Part shown: positions 42,624-51,161 of the stretch, piece after piece | How the letters are laid out: every line of letters starts with the position of its first letter | How positions within the stretch are numbered: the stretch's first letter is position 1 | Program-made: the position numbers and the translations under genes | From: Microbacterium sufflavum | Lineage (GTDB): Bacteria; Actinomycetota; Actinomycetes; Actinomycetales; Microbacteriaceae | Direction of reading: 5' to 3' | DNA: 64,000 nucleotides | NCBI RefSeq assembly: GCF_023091155.1 | Contig: NZ_JAHWXK010000001.1 | Location: 496,001 to 560,000 of the forward strand | The notes under the pieces: generated by a model | What the model saw: the letters and a program-made list of their open reading frames with translations, nothing else | Databases searched by the model: none | Told to the model about the DNA's origin: nothing

Positions 42624-43367
42624 ATGAGTGCCATCGACCTCGGATTCACCACGGGAGACGCGGTGCTCATCACCGGCGCGGGCAGCGGCATCGGCCGGGC
42701 GACCGCCGTGCGCGCGGCCGAGCTCGGACTGGCCCTGAGCCTGTGGGATCTGAACCCCGAGGGACTCGAGGAGACCGCGACGCAGGTGCGCGCGATCGCC
42801 CCCGCGGTGCACACCTGGGTGGCCGACGTGTCGGACGATGCCGCCGTGTCCGCGGGTTTCGCCGACGCCGCCGCCACCCTCGGCCCGGTGCGCTACCTGC
42901 ACAACAACGCCGGCCCCGCGTCTGCTTCCACACTCCCCTTCGACCGTGCCCTGGAGATCTGCGTGGGCAGCGTGCGCCGTGTGACCGACGCCTGGGCGGC
43001 GGCCGGTCCCGGCACCGGCGCCGCGATGGTCGCCACCACCTCGGTCGCCGGCAACCTCGTGGGCACCGACAGCGCGTGGTACTCCGCCGCGAAGGCCGCC
43101 ATCATGGGCTACGTCCGCCACCTCGCCGCCCACCGCGCCCACGAGTTCCGCTCCAACGGCGTCGCGCCCGGGATGACCGACACCCCGCGGCTCGCCGGGT
43201 TCGCGAGCAGCGAGACCGGACAGCGTGTCCTCACGCGCATTCCGCTGAAGCGCATGGCCACGCCCGACGACATCGCCTGGGCCACACTGTTCCTGCTCTC
43301 GCCGCTCGCGGGCTACGTCAACGGCGTCTTCCTCCCGGTCGACGGGGGCTGGACGGTCACCCAGTGA
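42624..43367 (+). CDS. Short-chain dehydrogenase
   Basis: 247 residues: VLITGAGSGIGRATAVRAAELG, NNAGPASASTLPFD, ATTSVAGNLVGTDSAWYSAAKAAIMG (Ser, Tyr, Lys) and GYVNGVFLPVDGGWTVTQ. Complete catalytic set. AAAGGAGC precedes the ATG. First gene of SDR-thioesterase-NTF2, each overlapping the next (GTGA, ATGA), under operator 10. Likely oxidises a ring alcohol or reduces a ketone. Confidence 0.84.
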   Translation: MSAIDLGFTTGDAVLITGAGSGIGRATAVRAAELGLALSLWDLNPEGLEETATQVRAIAPAVHTWVADVSDDAAVSAGFADAAATLGPVRYLHNNAGPASASTLPFDRALEICVGSVRRVTDAWAAAGPGTGAAMVATTSVAGNLVGTDSAWYSAAKAAIMGYVRHLAAHRAHEFRSNGVAPGMTDTPRLAGFASSETGQRVLTRIPLKRMATPDDIAWATLFLLSPLAGYVNGVFLPVDGGWTVTQ

Positions 43368-43807
43368 GCACGGAGCCCGAGCGCCCGGTGCTGCACTCCC
43401 ACACGACCCGCCTCAGCTACGCGGACACCGACCCCGCGGGGATCCTCTACTACGCCGCCTGGTTCCCGAAGATGGAGGCGCTGCAGTCGGAGTTCCTCTA
43501 TCTGCAGGGGCTACGGCAGGACACGCTGGTCGAGCGCTTCGGGTGGTGGACGGTGTCACGCGCCACGACGTGCGAGTACCTTGCCGCAGCCCGCCTGTTC
43601 GACGAGGTGCGCATCGACCTGCGTCTGGGACGCATCGGCGCCTCGTCATTCCGGTTCGCGTTCCGCATGACCCGACTCGACGACGACGTGCCGGTCGCGC
43701 GCGCCGAGAACACGGTCGTGACGGTCTCCCCCGCGCAGGAGCCCGTGCGCATCCCCGCCGACCTGCGCGCGCACCTGGAGCGCTGGGCGGGACGGGGCGC
43801 CGCATGA
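43364..43807 (+). CDS. Acyl-CoA thioesterase (4-hydroxybenzoyl-CoA thioesterase type)
   Basis: 147 residues, single hotdog. LSYADTDPAGILYYAAWFPKMEAL carries the active-site Asp of the 4HBT family (YxDTDPAGxxYYxxW). GTG start overlaps the SDR stop. It should release CoA from an acyl-CoA, perhaps to relieve CoA trapping during ring degradation. Coupled to the NTF2-like gene. Confidence 0.85.
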   Translation: MSTEPERPVLHSHTTRLSYADTDPAGILYYAAWFPKMEALQSEFLYLQGLRQDTLVERFGWWTVSRATTCEYLAAARLFDEVRIDLRLGRIGASSFRFAFRMTRLDDDVPVARAENTVVTVSPAQEPVRIPADLRAHLERWAGRGAA

Positions 43808-44238
43808 GCGTCGACCTGCGCACGATCGGCGACCGTCAGGAGATCGCGATGCTGCTCGCCCGCATCGCCCACCTGGCCGACGCGGGAGACCCCGCGGAGT
43901 ACGTGCGGTGCTTCACTCCGGACGCGGTCTGGGACCTCACCGACGCGACCGACCTGCCGATGGACGTGCAGACGATCTCCGGGAGGGCGGCGCTGCTCGC
44001 GGGCGTGCACGAGCGCCGTGCGGCCGGCATCCAGGGCCCGGGCACCCACACGCGGCACGACGTGTCGAGCATCGCGGTCGAGGTGGACGGCGACCGGGCG
44101 CGGTCGCGCGCCTACTTCCGCTACTACCGCGGCACCGACGGGGCGCCGGTGCTCGCGGCGATGGGGGTGTACGCCGACGAGTTCGTGCGCGACGGCGACC
44201 GCTGGCTGCTGCGGCGACGCGTGATCAGCCGGGGCTGA
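43804..44238 (+). CDS. NTF2/SnoaL-like protein 4
   Basis: 144 residues. IGDRQEIAMLLARIAHLADAGDPAEYVRCFTPDAVWDLT and HTRHDVSSIAVEVDGDRARSRAYFRYYRG match the NTF2-like fold with the central His strand. Third gene of its operon. Its end overlaps the convergent MBL gene by 14 bp. Dehydratase, isomerase or binding role open. Confidence 0.75.
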   Translation: MSVDLRTIGDRQEIAMLLARIAHLADAGDPAEYVRCFTPDAVWDLTDATDLPMDVQTISGRAALLAGVHERRAAGIQGPGTHTRHDVSSIAVEVDGDRARSRAYFRYYRGTDGAPVLAAMGVYADEFVRDGDRWLLRRRVISRG

Positions 44239-45259
44239 GCCACGCGCGGGCCCGGCCGCTGCGTACGAGCTCGCGGTGCATCTCGGTCTGCCGCAGCGCG
44301 GAGTGCAGCCAGAATCCGTCGAGCCCCTGCCATCCCGCGGTCCACGTGAGGCGCTGCGCGTACTCCCACACCGGGCTGTCGCCGAGCTCGTCGACCAGCG
44401 CTGCCACCTCGGCCGTGCGACGCAGATGGTGGGCCGCGATCCGAGCCCGCCGTTCCCTCAGCCCGGTGAACCGGAACTCGTGGCCGGGCAGCACCGTGAA
44501 GGCGTCGAACGGCGCCAGGCGGTCGAGCGAGTCGAGCAGGTCGCCCAGGGGCTCATCGCCCGGCAGCACGCCGATGCCGACACCCGAGTAGATGCGCGGC
44601 AGCACGTGATCGCCCGTGAACAGCAGTCGCGCCTCTCGGTCGGCGAGGCAGACGTGACCGCCCGTGTGCCCCGGGGTCGCGACGACCTCGAGGCGCCGCC
44701 CGCCGAGGTCGAGCACGTCGCCGTGGGCGAGCAGCACGTCGGGCTCCACGTCGCCGGTGAGGGACGGACGCGTGAACGACGCCAGGAGCTCGGCGTGGCG
44801 ATCGCGGGGGACGCCCCAGCGCTCGACCGTATGGCGGTAGGCCGCGGGGTCGGTGGCCGCGGGATCGACCACGACACCCAGCACCCGTCGCTCGGCGGAC
44901 GACATCGCGATGCGGGCTCCCGTGCGGTCGCGGAGCCGTGCGGCGAGCCCGAGGTGGTCGGGGTGGTGGTGGGTCACGACGACCGTCGCGAGCTCGGACA
45001 GCGCGCGGCCGGCGGCGGCGAGCGCTTCCTCGATGCGGGACAGGTTGCCCGGGGTGTCCCACCCCGGATCGATCAGGTGCACGCCGTCGCCGCCGAGCAC
45101 GGCGTAGGCGAGCGTGCCGGGCAGCGTACCCTCGGGGATCTCGACCGGGATGCACCACAGGCCGGGGGCGATCTCGGCGGGCGGGCACAGTTCGCCGCGA
45201 TCCCACGCCGTCCGCTCCGCCTCGTCGACGGGGACCACGTCGTCCGCTACCGCGTTCAT
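44225..45259 (-). CDS. Metallo-beta-lactamase-fold hydrolase
   Basis: 344 residues. THHHPDHLGLAARL is the HxHxDH zinc motif; TPGHTGGHVCLAD, FTGDHVLPR and PGHEFRF supply the remaining ligands of a glyoxalase-II-like site. A C-terminal helical part (RRTAEVAALVDELG) is as in LACTB2/RNase-like MBL proteins. It probably hydrolyses a thioester or lactone. Single gene under operator 11; an extra hydrolase beside the thioesterase operon. Confidence 0.85.
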   Translation of the reverse strand: MNAVADDVVPVDEAERTAWDRGELCPPAEIAPGLWCIPVEIPEGTLPGTLAYAVLGGDGVHLIDPGWDTPGNLSRIEEALAAAGRALSELATVVVTHHHPDHLGLAARLRDRTGARIAMSSAERRVLGVVVDPAATDPAAYRHTVERWGVPRDRHAELLASFTRPSLTGDVEPDVLLAHGDVLDLGGRRLEVVATPGHTGGHVCLADREARLLFTGDHVLPRIYSGVGIGVLPGDEPLGDLLDSLDRLAPFDAFTVLPGHEFRFTGLRERRARIAAHHLRRTAEVAALVDELGDSPVWEYAQRLTWTAGWQGLDGFWLHSALRQTEMHRELVRSGRARAWLSPG

Positions 45260-45270
45260 GACACCACCCT

Positions 45271-45284
45271 AGCAATCGCTTGTT
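45271..45284. promoter_or_regulatory. KstR2-like operator 11 (divergent MBL / MFS promoters)
   Basis: Minus strand AACAAGCGATTGCT. It overlaps TTGTTC (45280-45285), the -35 of a promoter with -10 TAGCCT (45303-45308, 17-bp spacer) that reads into the MFS gene, and lies 12 bp from the MBL start. Confidence 0.78.
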
Positions 45285-45340
45285 CATTTCACGAGATCCG
45301 GCTAGCCTGACGCCTGGGACGCGGTCCCGCGAGCGGGACG

Positions 45341-46744
45341 GTGACAGTGGAGTCGGGACGAGAGCGCCACGAGCGCGCAGTGGTCGCACTGCTCGCCGCA
45401 TGCGGCATGCTGACCTCCCTGCAGTTCACGCTCATCGTGCCCATCCTGCCGCTCATGCCCGCCCTGCTCGGCACCACGGCCGCCGATGCGTCCTGGCTCA
45501 TCACGGTCACCCTGCTCACCGGGGTGGTCGGCACACCGGTGGTGACGCGGCTCGCCGACCTGCACGGCCGCCGGCGGATGCTGCTCGTGGCCATGGCGCT
45601 GCTCGTCGCCGGATCGGTCATCGCGGCCGTCGTGCCCGGATTCCTCGCGGTGCTCATCGGCCGGGCGCTCCAGGGATTCGGCACCGCCGTGGTGCCGATC
45701 GGCATCGCCCTCCTGAGCGCCCTCGTCTCCCGCCGCCGCGCCGTGCTCGGCATCGCCCTCATGAGCGGCACGCTCGGCATGGGCTCCGCGCTGGGCCTCG
45801 TGCTCGCCGGGCCGCTGCTCGCGTGGGGCGGACTGCCGGCCGTGTTCTGGTGCTCCGCCATCGTGGGCGCCGTGTTCTGCGTGCTCATCCGGCTGCGCAT
45901 CGATGAAGCCCCCACGCGACCCGTGCGGGGATTCGACGGCATCGGGGCCGTGCTGCTCGCGCTCGGGCTCACGGCCCTGCTGCTCGCCATCTCGCGGGGT
46001 CAGTACTGGGGATGGGCCAGCGTGCCGACGCTCGGACTCGCGGCACTCGCGGCCGCGGCACTGCTCGCCTGGCTGCTGTGGGAGCGACGGCACCCGGCAC
46101 CGCTGATCGACGTGCGCACGAGCCTGCGCGCACCGATCCTGCCGATCAACGTGGCCTCGTTCTTCGCGACGGCCGGCATGTACGCCAACCACCTGCTCAC
46201 CACCCAGGAGGCCCTGGCACCCGCCGCGACCGGCTACGGCCTGGCCACCACGACCGCCGCCGCCGGGCTCTTCCTGCTGCCGTCCGCCGTGACGATGATC
46301 GCCCTCGCGCCCCTCGCCGCCCGTGTGATCAGCCGCTTCGGCGGGCAGCGCGCCCTGCTGCTGGGGTCGTCGCTCATGGCCGCGGCGTTCCTGCTGCGGA
46401 TGCTGTTCCACGGCGCGGCCCTGCCCGTCCTGCTCGGCTCGGCACTGGTCGGCGCGGGGGTGGCGTTCGCGTTCGCGGCGATGCCGTCGCTCATCACCGC
46501 CTCGGTCCCTCCAGACGAGGTCGCCACCGCGAACGGTGTGAACTCGGTCATCCGCACGCTGTCCGGCGCGGTCGTCGCCGCTCTCTTCGCGTTCGCGATC
46601 ACCGCCCTGCCCTCGGCCGCCGATCCGTCCTTCCTGTCCGAGCAGGCGCTTCTGCTGTGCTTCGGCGCCGCAGCGCTGTGCGGTGCCGTGACCGCCGTGC
46701 TCGCCACCGTCCTCCGCCTCCCCCGTCTCCCGGAGTCGCCATGA
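45341..46744 (+). CDS. MFS transporter, probable 14-helix drug/metabolite:H+ antiporter (DHA2-like)
   Basis: 467 residues with about 14 hydrophobic helices. LADLHGRRRMLLVAMALLVAG is MFS motif A, RALQGFGTAVVPIGIALLSALV motif B, and GSALGLVLAGPLL resembles the antiporter motif C. Export of a pathway intermediate or uptake of substrate are both possible. GTG start at 45341 lies 32 bases after the -10. Overlaps the reductase gene by ATGA. Confidence 0.86.
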   Translation: MTVESGRERHERAVVALLAACGMLTSLQFTLIVPILPLMPALLGTTAADASWLITVTLLTGVVGTPVVTRLADLHGRRRMLLVAMALLVAGSVIAAVVPGFLAVLIGRALQGFGTAVVPIGIALLSALVSRRRAVLGIALMSGTLGMGSALGLVLAGPLLAWGGLPAVFWCSAIVGAVFCVLIRLRIDEAPTRPVRGFDGIGAVLLALGLTALLLAISRGQYWGWASVPTLGLAALAAAALLAWLLWERRHPAPLIDVRTSLRAPILPINVASFFATAGMYANHLLTTQEALAPAATGYGLATTTAAAGLFLLPSAVTMIALAPLAARVISRFGGQRALLLGSSLMAAAFLLRMLFHGAALPVLLGSALVGAGVAFAFAAMPSLITASVPPDEVATANGVNSVIRTLSGAVVAALFAFAITALPSAADPSFLSEQALLLCFGAAALCGAVTAVLATVLRLPRLPESP

Positions 46745-47901
46745 CCCTGTTCTCGCCACTGACCCTGCGCTCCGTGACGCTGCCCAACCGCATCGGCATC
46801 TCCCCCATGTGCATGTACGCGTCCCGTGAGGGCTTCGTGACCGACTTCCACGTCGCGCATCTCGGACGCTTCGCCCTGGGTGGTGCGGGGCTCGTGATCG
46901 CCGAGGCGACGGCCGTGCATCCGCGGGGCCGCATCTCGCCGTTCGACGCGGGGCTGTGGAGCGACGAGCAGGTGCCGGGGTGGGGTCGGGTCGCCGAGGT
47001 CGTGGGTGCCGCGGGCGCCGTTCCCGGGGTGCAGCTGGGCCACGCGGGGCGGCGGGCAGCGGTGCGCGAGCCGTGGCGGGCCGGTGCACCCCTGGACGAG
47101 ACCGACGCCGCGGTCGGCCACGGCCCCTGGCCCCTCGACGCCCCGAGCGCCCTGGCGGCAGGACCGGGCCACGCCGTGCCCGCGGCGGTCACCGCGGCCG
47201 ACATCGCCCGCTCCGTGCAGGACTGGCACGACGCCGCGGTGCGGGCGGTCGCCGCGGGGTTCCGCTTCGTCGAGCTGCACGGCGCCCACGGCTACCTGCT
47301 GCACTCGTTCCTCTCCCCCGTGTCGAACCGTCGCACCGACGCGTACGGCGGCAGTCCGCAGAACCGGCTCCGCTACCCGCGCGAGGTGGTCGCCGCCGTG
47401 CGGTCGGCGATCGGCGACGGCATCCCGCTGTCGTTCCGGCTGTCCGCGGTCGACGGCGCCGCGGACGGACTGGGGATCGACGACACGGTCGGCATCGCGC
47501 GCGCCCTCGCCGCGGAGGGCGTGGACCTCATCGACACCTCGTCCGGGAGCATCACCACCGACCGCTCGACGGACACCAGGGTCCGTCGCGGCTTCGCCTT
47601 CCACGCCGACTTCTCCCGCCGCATCCGCGACGAGGCCGGGGTGCCGACCGCGACGGTGGGCCTGATCGTGGACCCCGTGCAGGCCGATCGACTGCTCGAC
47701 CACGGCGACGCCGATCTCGTGCTGCTCGGCCGGGAGGCGCTCGACGACCCCAACTGGCCGCATCACGCGCGCGCGGCGCTCGGCGACGACAGCCACGAGG
47801 GATGGGACGTGCGGTTCGGCAGCGCCCTCGGTCCGCGCGCGCGGACGCTCGCCCGGCTCGCCGCCGCGGGTGAGACCCCGCTCTCGCGCTTCGAGGGCTG
47901 A
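46741..47901 (+). CDS. Old-yellow-enzyme family NADH:flavin oxidoreductase (YqjM type)
   Basis: 386 residues, FMN TIM barrel. PNRIGISPMCMYASREG carries the Cys of the thermophilic-like/YqjM class; VQLGHAGRRA, FRFVELHGAHGYLLHSFLSP, NRRTDAYGGS and DLVLLGREALDDP complete the family pattern. These enzymes reduce the C=C bond of activated enones, so an unsaturated ring ketone is a likely substrate. Coupled to the MFS gene and under operator 11. Confidence 0.9.
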   Translation: MTLFSPLTLRSVTLPNRIGISPMCMYASREGFVTDFHVAHLGRFALGGAGLVIAEATAVHPRGRISPFDAGLWSDEQVPGWGRVAEVVGAAGAVPGVQLGHAGRRAAVREPWRAGAPLDETDAAVGHGPWPLDAPSALAAGPGHAVPAAVTAADIARSVQDWHDAAVRAVAAGFRFVELHGAHGYLLHSFLSPVSNRRTDAYGGSPQNRLRYPREVVAAVRSAIGDGIPLSFRLSAVDGAADGLGIDDTVGIARALAAEGVDLIDTSSGSITTDRSTDTRVRRGFAFHADFSRRIRDEAGVPTATVGLIVDPVQADRLLDHGDADLVLLGREALDDPNWPHHARAALGDDSHEGWDVRFGSALGPRARTLARLAAAGETPLSRFEG

Positions 47902-47917
47902 GCCGGAGCCCGAGCAC

Positions 47918-48367
47918 TCAGGGAGCGAGCAGCTCTCTGGCGACCGCATCCCCGTCGAGCAGGTGATTGCGGCGCTCCCGCACGCGCCATCCGTTCGTCG
48001 TGCGCACCAGTTCCCACCGGTTGGCGCTGACCCGCTCCGCTTCCCAGTGGTCGCCGTCGCGCAGCAGCACCACGGAGTGCGTCACGGCCACCGCTGTGTC
48101 CCCGTCGATCTCGATCCGAGGGGCGGAGAGTACGTGCGCGCAGCCGCGGCGCAGATACTCGCGGTGCGACGGCAGGTCGACCAGGGTCCGGATACCGTCC
48201 GCGTCCAGAACCGTGTCGTCAAAGCGGTAGGTGCCATCCGCCGCCCAGAGCGCCGAGACCTCGGCGGCGTCCGCGCTGTCCACGGCGGGCCCGTACCGCG
48301 CGATCAGCTCGGCGATCTCTGCGCGGTCCTCGAGCGCCCGCAGCCGCCGTTCGAGATCGGCGCTCAC
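47918..48367 (-). CDS. NTF2/SnoaL-like protein 5
   Basis: 149 residues. RRLRALEDRAEIAELIARYGPAVDSADAAEVSALWAADGTY, then CAHVLSAPRIEIDGDTAVAVTHS and NRWELVRTTNGWRVRERRNHLLDG, a full SnoaL_4-like domain with Tyr, Asp and His at the BaiE-like places. I chose the GTG at 48367, which overlaps the upstream stop by GTGA and follows CAGGAC; a GTG at 48379 would add four residues. Second gene after the unknown protein under operator 12. Confidence 0.76.
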   Translation of the reverse strand: MSADLERRLRALEDRAEIAELIARYGPAVDSADAAEVSALWAADGTYRFDDTVLDADGIRTLVDLPSHREYLRRGCAHVLSAPRIEIDGDTAVAVTHSVVLLRDGDHWEAERVSANRWELVRTTNGWRVRERRNHLLDGDAVARELLAP

Positions 48368-49110
48368 CAGTCCTGCCACGGGATGATCGTGTGCACCGGG
48401 GTCGACAGAACGACCTCGCCCGCCCCGGGGAACCGCTCTTCCACGGCGCGCAGAGCCGGGGTCACGAGGTCGGGATCGTCCTCCAGATAGAGCAGGCGGA
48501 GGCGCAGGGACCCCGGCTCATCGGCCGGGCTCTCGTCGAACGGCAGGGAGGAGTGCCGCTGCGGGTGGCTGTACGAGAAGGTCCAGGCGCCGGCGACGCC
48601 GTCCACGTCGAGCAGGGCCGGGATGAGTTCGCGGTCCTCTCGCCGATGCGCCTCGTGGGCCTTGTGGCCATGCGGCTCGGCGAAGCGGGTGGCGGTGAGG
48701 TGCAGTCCGCGGTTCGGGCGGTAGGGCAGCACGTCGGGCGACACCAGAGCGCGCGGGGCGGCATAGCCCTTCACCGGACGGAAGAACGCGAGCAGGGGGC
48801 GCTGGATGCCCGGGAGCAGCGGCCCGCGACCCCACTGAAACGAGGCCTCCCCGAGCGCATCCCACGCGGCGACGGACTCGTCGACCGGGTCGCGGAACCA
48901 GTACATGGCGACGAAGTCCACAGCGCCGGCGAGTGACCCTGTGGCCAGACCATCACCCGTCGGTCGCACTTCCCACCGGTCTCCCCCTGCGACGCCGGGC
49001 AGGGCGAGGTTCTCGGGCCGGTGGTCGAGCTGATGCCAGCGGTTGTACTCGGCGTGCTGTGAGCGGTCGTCGAGACGGACGAAGGAGAAGAAGGCGAGAG
49101 GCAGCGACAC
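48364..49110 (-). CDS. Unknown protein, possibly with tandem ferredoxin-like (EthD/Dabb-type) domains
   Basis: 248 residues. The N-terminal half reads [44 protein letters not shown], with the H.LDHRPE string like EthD-type proteins. The C-terminal half repeats a similar beta-alpha pattern ([32 protein letters not shown]). EthD partners act in ether and ring degradation, but the match is loose. GTG start directly beside operator 12, apparently leaderless. It belongs to the regulon by its promoter but has no assigned step. Confidence 0.72.
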   Translation of the reverse strand: MSLPLAFFSFVRLDDRSQHAEYNRWHQLDHRPENLALPGVAGGDRWEVRPTGDGLATGSLAGAVDFVAMYWFRDPVDESVAAWDALGEASFQWGRGPLLPGIQRPLLAFFRPVKGYAAPRALVSPDVLPYRPNRGLHLTATRFAEPHGHKAHEAHRREDRELIPALLDVDGVAGAWTFSYSHPQRHSSLPFDESPADEPGSLRLRLLYLEDDPDLVTPALRAVEERFPGAGEVVLSTPVHTIIPWQDW

Positions 49111-49116
49111 GCCCCA

Positions 49117-49130
49117 GTCAAGCGTTTGCT
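49117..49130. promoter_or_regulatory. KstR2-like operator 12 (unknown protein / NTF2 operon)
   Basis: GTCAAGCGTTTGCT; the other strand also gives ACCAAGCAAACGCT (49121-49134). It ends the series of boxes on the right and sits six bases from the GTG at 49110. Confidence 0.7.
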
Positions 49131-49164
49131 TGGTGACCTGTCAACACCCGCTCGCCTCGGGCGA

Positions 49165-51159
49165 TCAGCGACCGGAGACCTTGCCGAAGAGCTTCGCGAT
49201 CGGGGCGAGCACGAGCGGACGCGCCGCCGCCCACGCGCCCGCGATCACGACGAGCGAGAGCACGAACACCCAGAACCCGGTCCAGGTCGCCGCATCCTGC
49301 GCCGCGAACATGTGGTTGAGGTTGCGCTGGAACCCGGTGAGCATCACGAGTGCCACGTGCACGACGATGAACGCCACAAAGTACAGCATGATCGGGAAGT
49401 GCAGCGCGCGCGCCCACTCCACCGGGTACGCCTTCGACAGCCGCTCCGCCCTCTTCGGCCACAGCCCCGACATGCGGAAACCGGTGGCGGCGGCGAGCGG
49501 CGCCGCCACGAACACGGTCACGAAGTAGGCGAGCTGCTGCAGGCTGTTGTAGTTGTTCCAGCCGTTCTCGTGCGGCCAGTCGAGCGAGACGTACTGCAGG
49601 GCCGCCGACAGCGCGTTCGGGAAGACCTCCCAGCTCGTCGGCACGATGCGCACCCAGTGCCCGGTGACGAAGAGCAGCACCACGAAGGCCACGCCGTTCA
49701 CGAGCCACAGGATGTCGAGCGCCTGGTGGAACCAGAGGTTCAGGCTGATCTTTCCCTTGGGGTTGTTCCGCGGCGTCCAGAACACGGTCGGCCGCTTCTC
49801 GGTGCGCACCTGCAGCCCCGAGCGGATGATCAGCACGATCAGGAACATGTTGAAGAAGTGCGCCCAGTTGACCCACGGCGCGAAGCCCGGCTCGACCGGG
49901 ATCGCCGGCTCGTACTCGCCGGGGAACGCAGCCAGGAAGTCCTGCATGAACGGGACGCTCAGCAGCGCCCGCACCAGCGCGACGGCCGCGCCGGCGAGCA
50001 CGCCCAGGGCCGCGGCACCGAAGAGCCCCGTGATCGCCTGCGTCCAGGTCGGGCGGCGGCGACCCGTGTCCGGAGCGGTCGTGAGGTGACGCGGCGCACG
50101 GCCGTTCCACACCGTCCGCGTCCACGGCAGCGGCGTCGCGAGGTCGGCGGCCGGCACGATCTCCGTCGTGCTCGGCGTCGCGGCGGCGGGAGCGGTGGCA
50201 GCGGCGGAAGCGGCGGCAGCGGCGGAAGCGGCAGCGGCGGCAGCGGGAGCGGCGGCAGCGGCGGGAGCGGCGGCGGAAGCTGCAGCAGCGGCGGCGGCGG
50301 GAGCGGCAGCAGCGGCAGCGGCGGCGGAAGCTGCAGCAGCGGCGGCGGCGGGAGCGGCAGCAGCGGCGGGAGCGGCAGCAGCAGTGGCGGCGGAAGCGGC
50401 AGCAGCGGCGGGAGCGGCAGCTGTCCCGGTGGACGACGGCACGGTCCCGGCGGACGACGGCACGGTCCCGGCGGGCGGCCACGGCTCGCCACCGGCGACG
50501 CGCGGCAGACCCCGGCGCACCGTCGCGGCGCCGGGTGTGGGCGCGGGGGCGGACGGCGCGCCGTCCGCGATCGAGGCTCCGGGCGCATCAGTCGCGGCAC
50601 CCTCGGCGGGCGAGGCGATCCCGGGTGCCGCGGCACCGGGTGCCGCGGCACCGGGCGCAGCCGCCACCGAAGCAGCTGCCACCGAAGCAGCGGCACCGGG
50701 CGCAGCCGTCACCGAAGCGGCCTCGGGAACGGGGGCGGGCTCGGCGCCGGTCGCAGATCCGAGCCCGGCGGAGGCCGACGCGGGCGGCCAGGGCTCTCCG
50801 CCCGGAACGCGCGGCAGGCCTCGACGAAGACGCGACGGCCCGGATGCGGCCGTCGCGGGAGGCGTCGCGGCGACAGAGGAGGCCGCAGAGCTCGCGCTCG
50901 GCTCGGCCGGCGGGGTCGTCTCGGCGCTGGTCTCGATCACGGGCGATGCGGCCGCGACGCCGACACCGCTCGCACCGTCCTCCGCGGCCGCGGAACCGAC
51001 AGCGGTCCCGGACTGCGCCTGCGAGCCGGAGAGGGCCGCCGACGCCTCATCCGCACCGACGGAGGCCGCATCCGCGACCTCGACGGACACGTCGGCCGGC
51101 GGCCACGGCTCGCCACCGGGCACACGCGGCAGACCGCGTCGCAGCATCCGCGTGGCCAT
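49165..51159 (-). CDS. Cytochrome b561-like membrane protein with a repeat-bearing Ala-rich N-terminal extension
   Basis: 664 residues. Residues ~370-650 form a four- to five-helix haem-b domain of the cytochrome b561/formate dehydrogenase gamma type, with His in [31 protein letters not shown] and [10 protein letters not shown]. The first ~345 residues are low-complexity Ala/Pro with three copies of [16 protein letters not shown] (about 7-22, 112-127, 215-230; the third has A for P) and a nearly pure Ala tract (246-328). The gene lies 2 bp after etfA, suggesting transfer of electrons from ETF to the quinone pool (inference). Confidence 0.85.
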   Translation of the reverse strand: MATRMLRRGLPRVPGGEPWPPADVSVEVADAASVGADEASAALSGSQAQSGTAVGSAAAEDGASGVGVAAASPVIETSAETTPPAEPSASSAASSVAATPPATAASGPSRLRRGLPRVPGGEPWPPASASAGLGSATGAEPAPVPEAASVTAAPGAAASVAAASVAAAPGAAAPGAAAPGIASPAEGAATDAPGASIADGAPSAPAPTPGAATVRRGLPRVAGGEPWPPAGTVPSSAGTVPSSTGTAAAPAAAAASAATAAAAPAAAAAPAAAAAAASAAAAAAAAPAAAAAAASAAAPAAAAAPAAAAAASAAAAASAAATAPAAATPSTTEIVPAADLATPLPWTRTVWNGRAPRHLTTAPDTGRRRPTWTQAITGLFGAAALGVLAGAAVALVRALLSVPFMQDFLAAFPGEYEPAIPVEPGFAPWVNWAHFFNMFLIVLIIRSGLQVRTEKRPTVFWTPRNNPKGKISLNLWFHQALDILWLVNGVAFVVLLFVTGHWVRIVPTSWEVFPNALSAALQYVSLDWPHENGWNNYNSLQQLAYFVTVFVAAPLAAATGFRMSGLWPKRAERLSKAYPVEWARALHFPIMLYFVAFIVVHVALVMLTGFQRNLNHMFAAQDAATWTGFWVFVLSLVVIAGAWAAARPLVLAPIAKLFGKVSGR
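50176..50424. repeat. GC-rich simple-sequence tract in the cytochrome gene
   Basis: About 250 bp of irregular GCGGCAGCG / GGAGCGGCG units. It encodes the Ala/Pro tract on the minus strand; the units differ enough to avoid a perfect tandem array, but length variation by slippage is likely. Confidence 0.8.
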
Positions 51160-51161
51160 GA

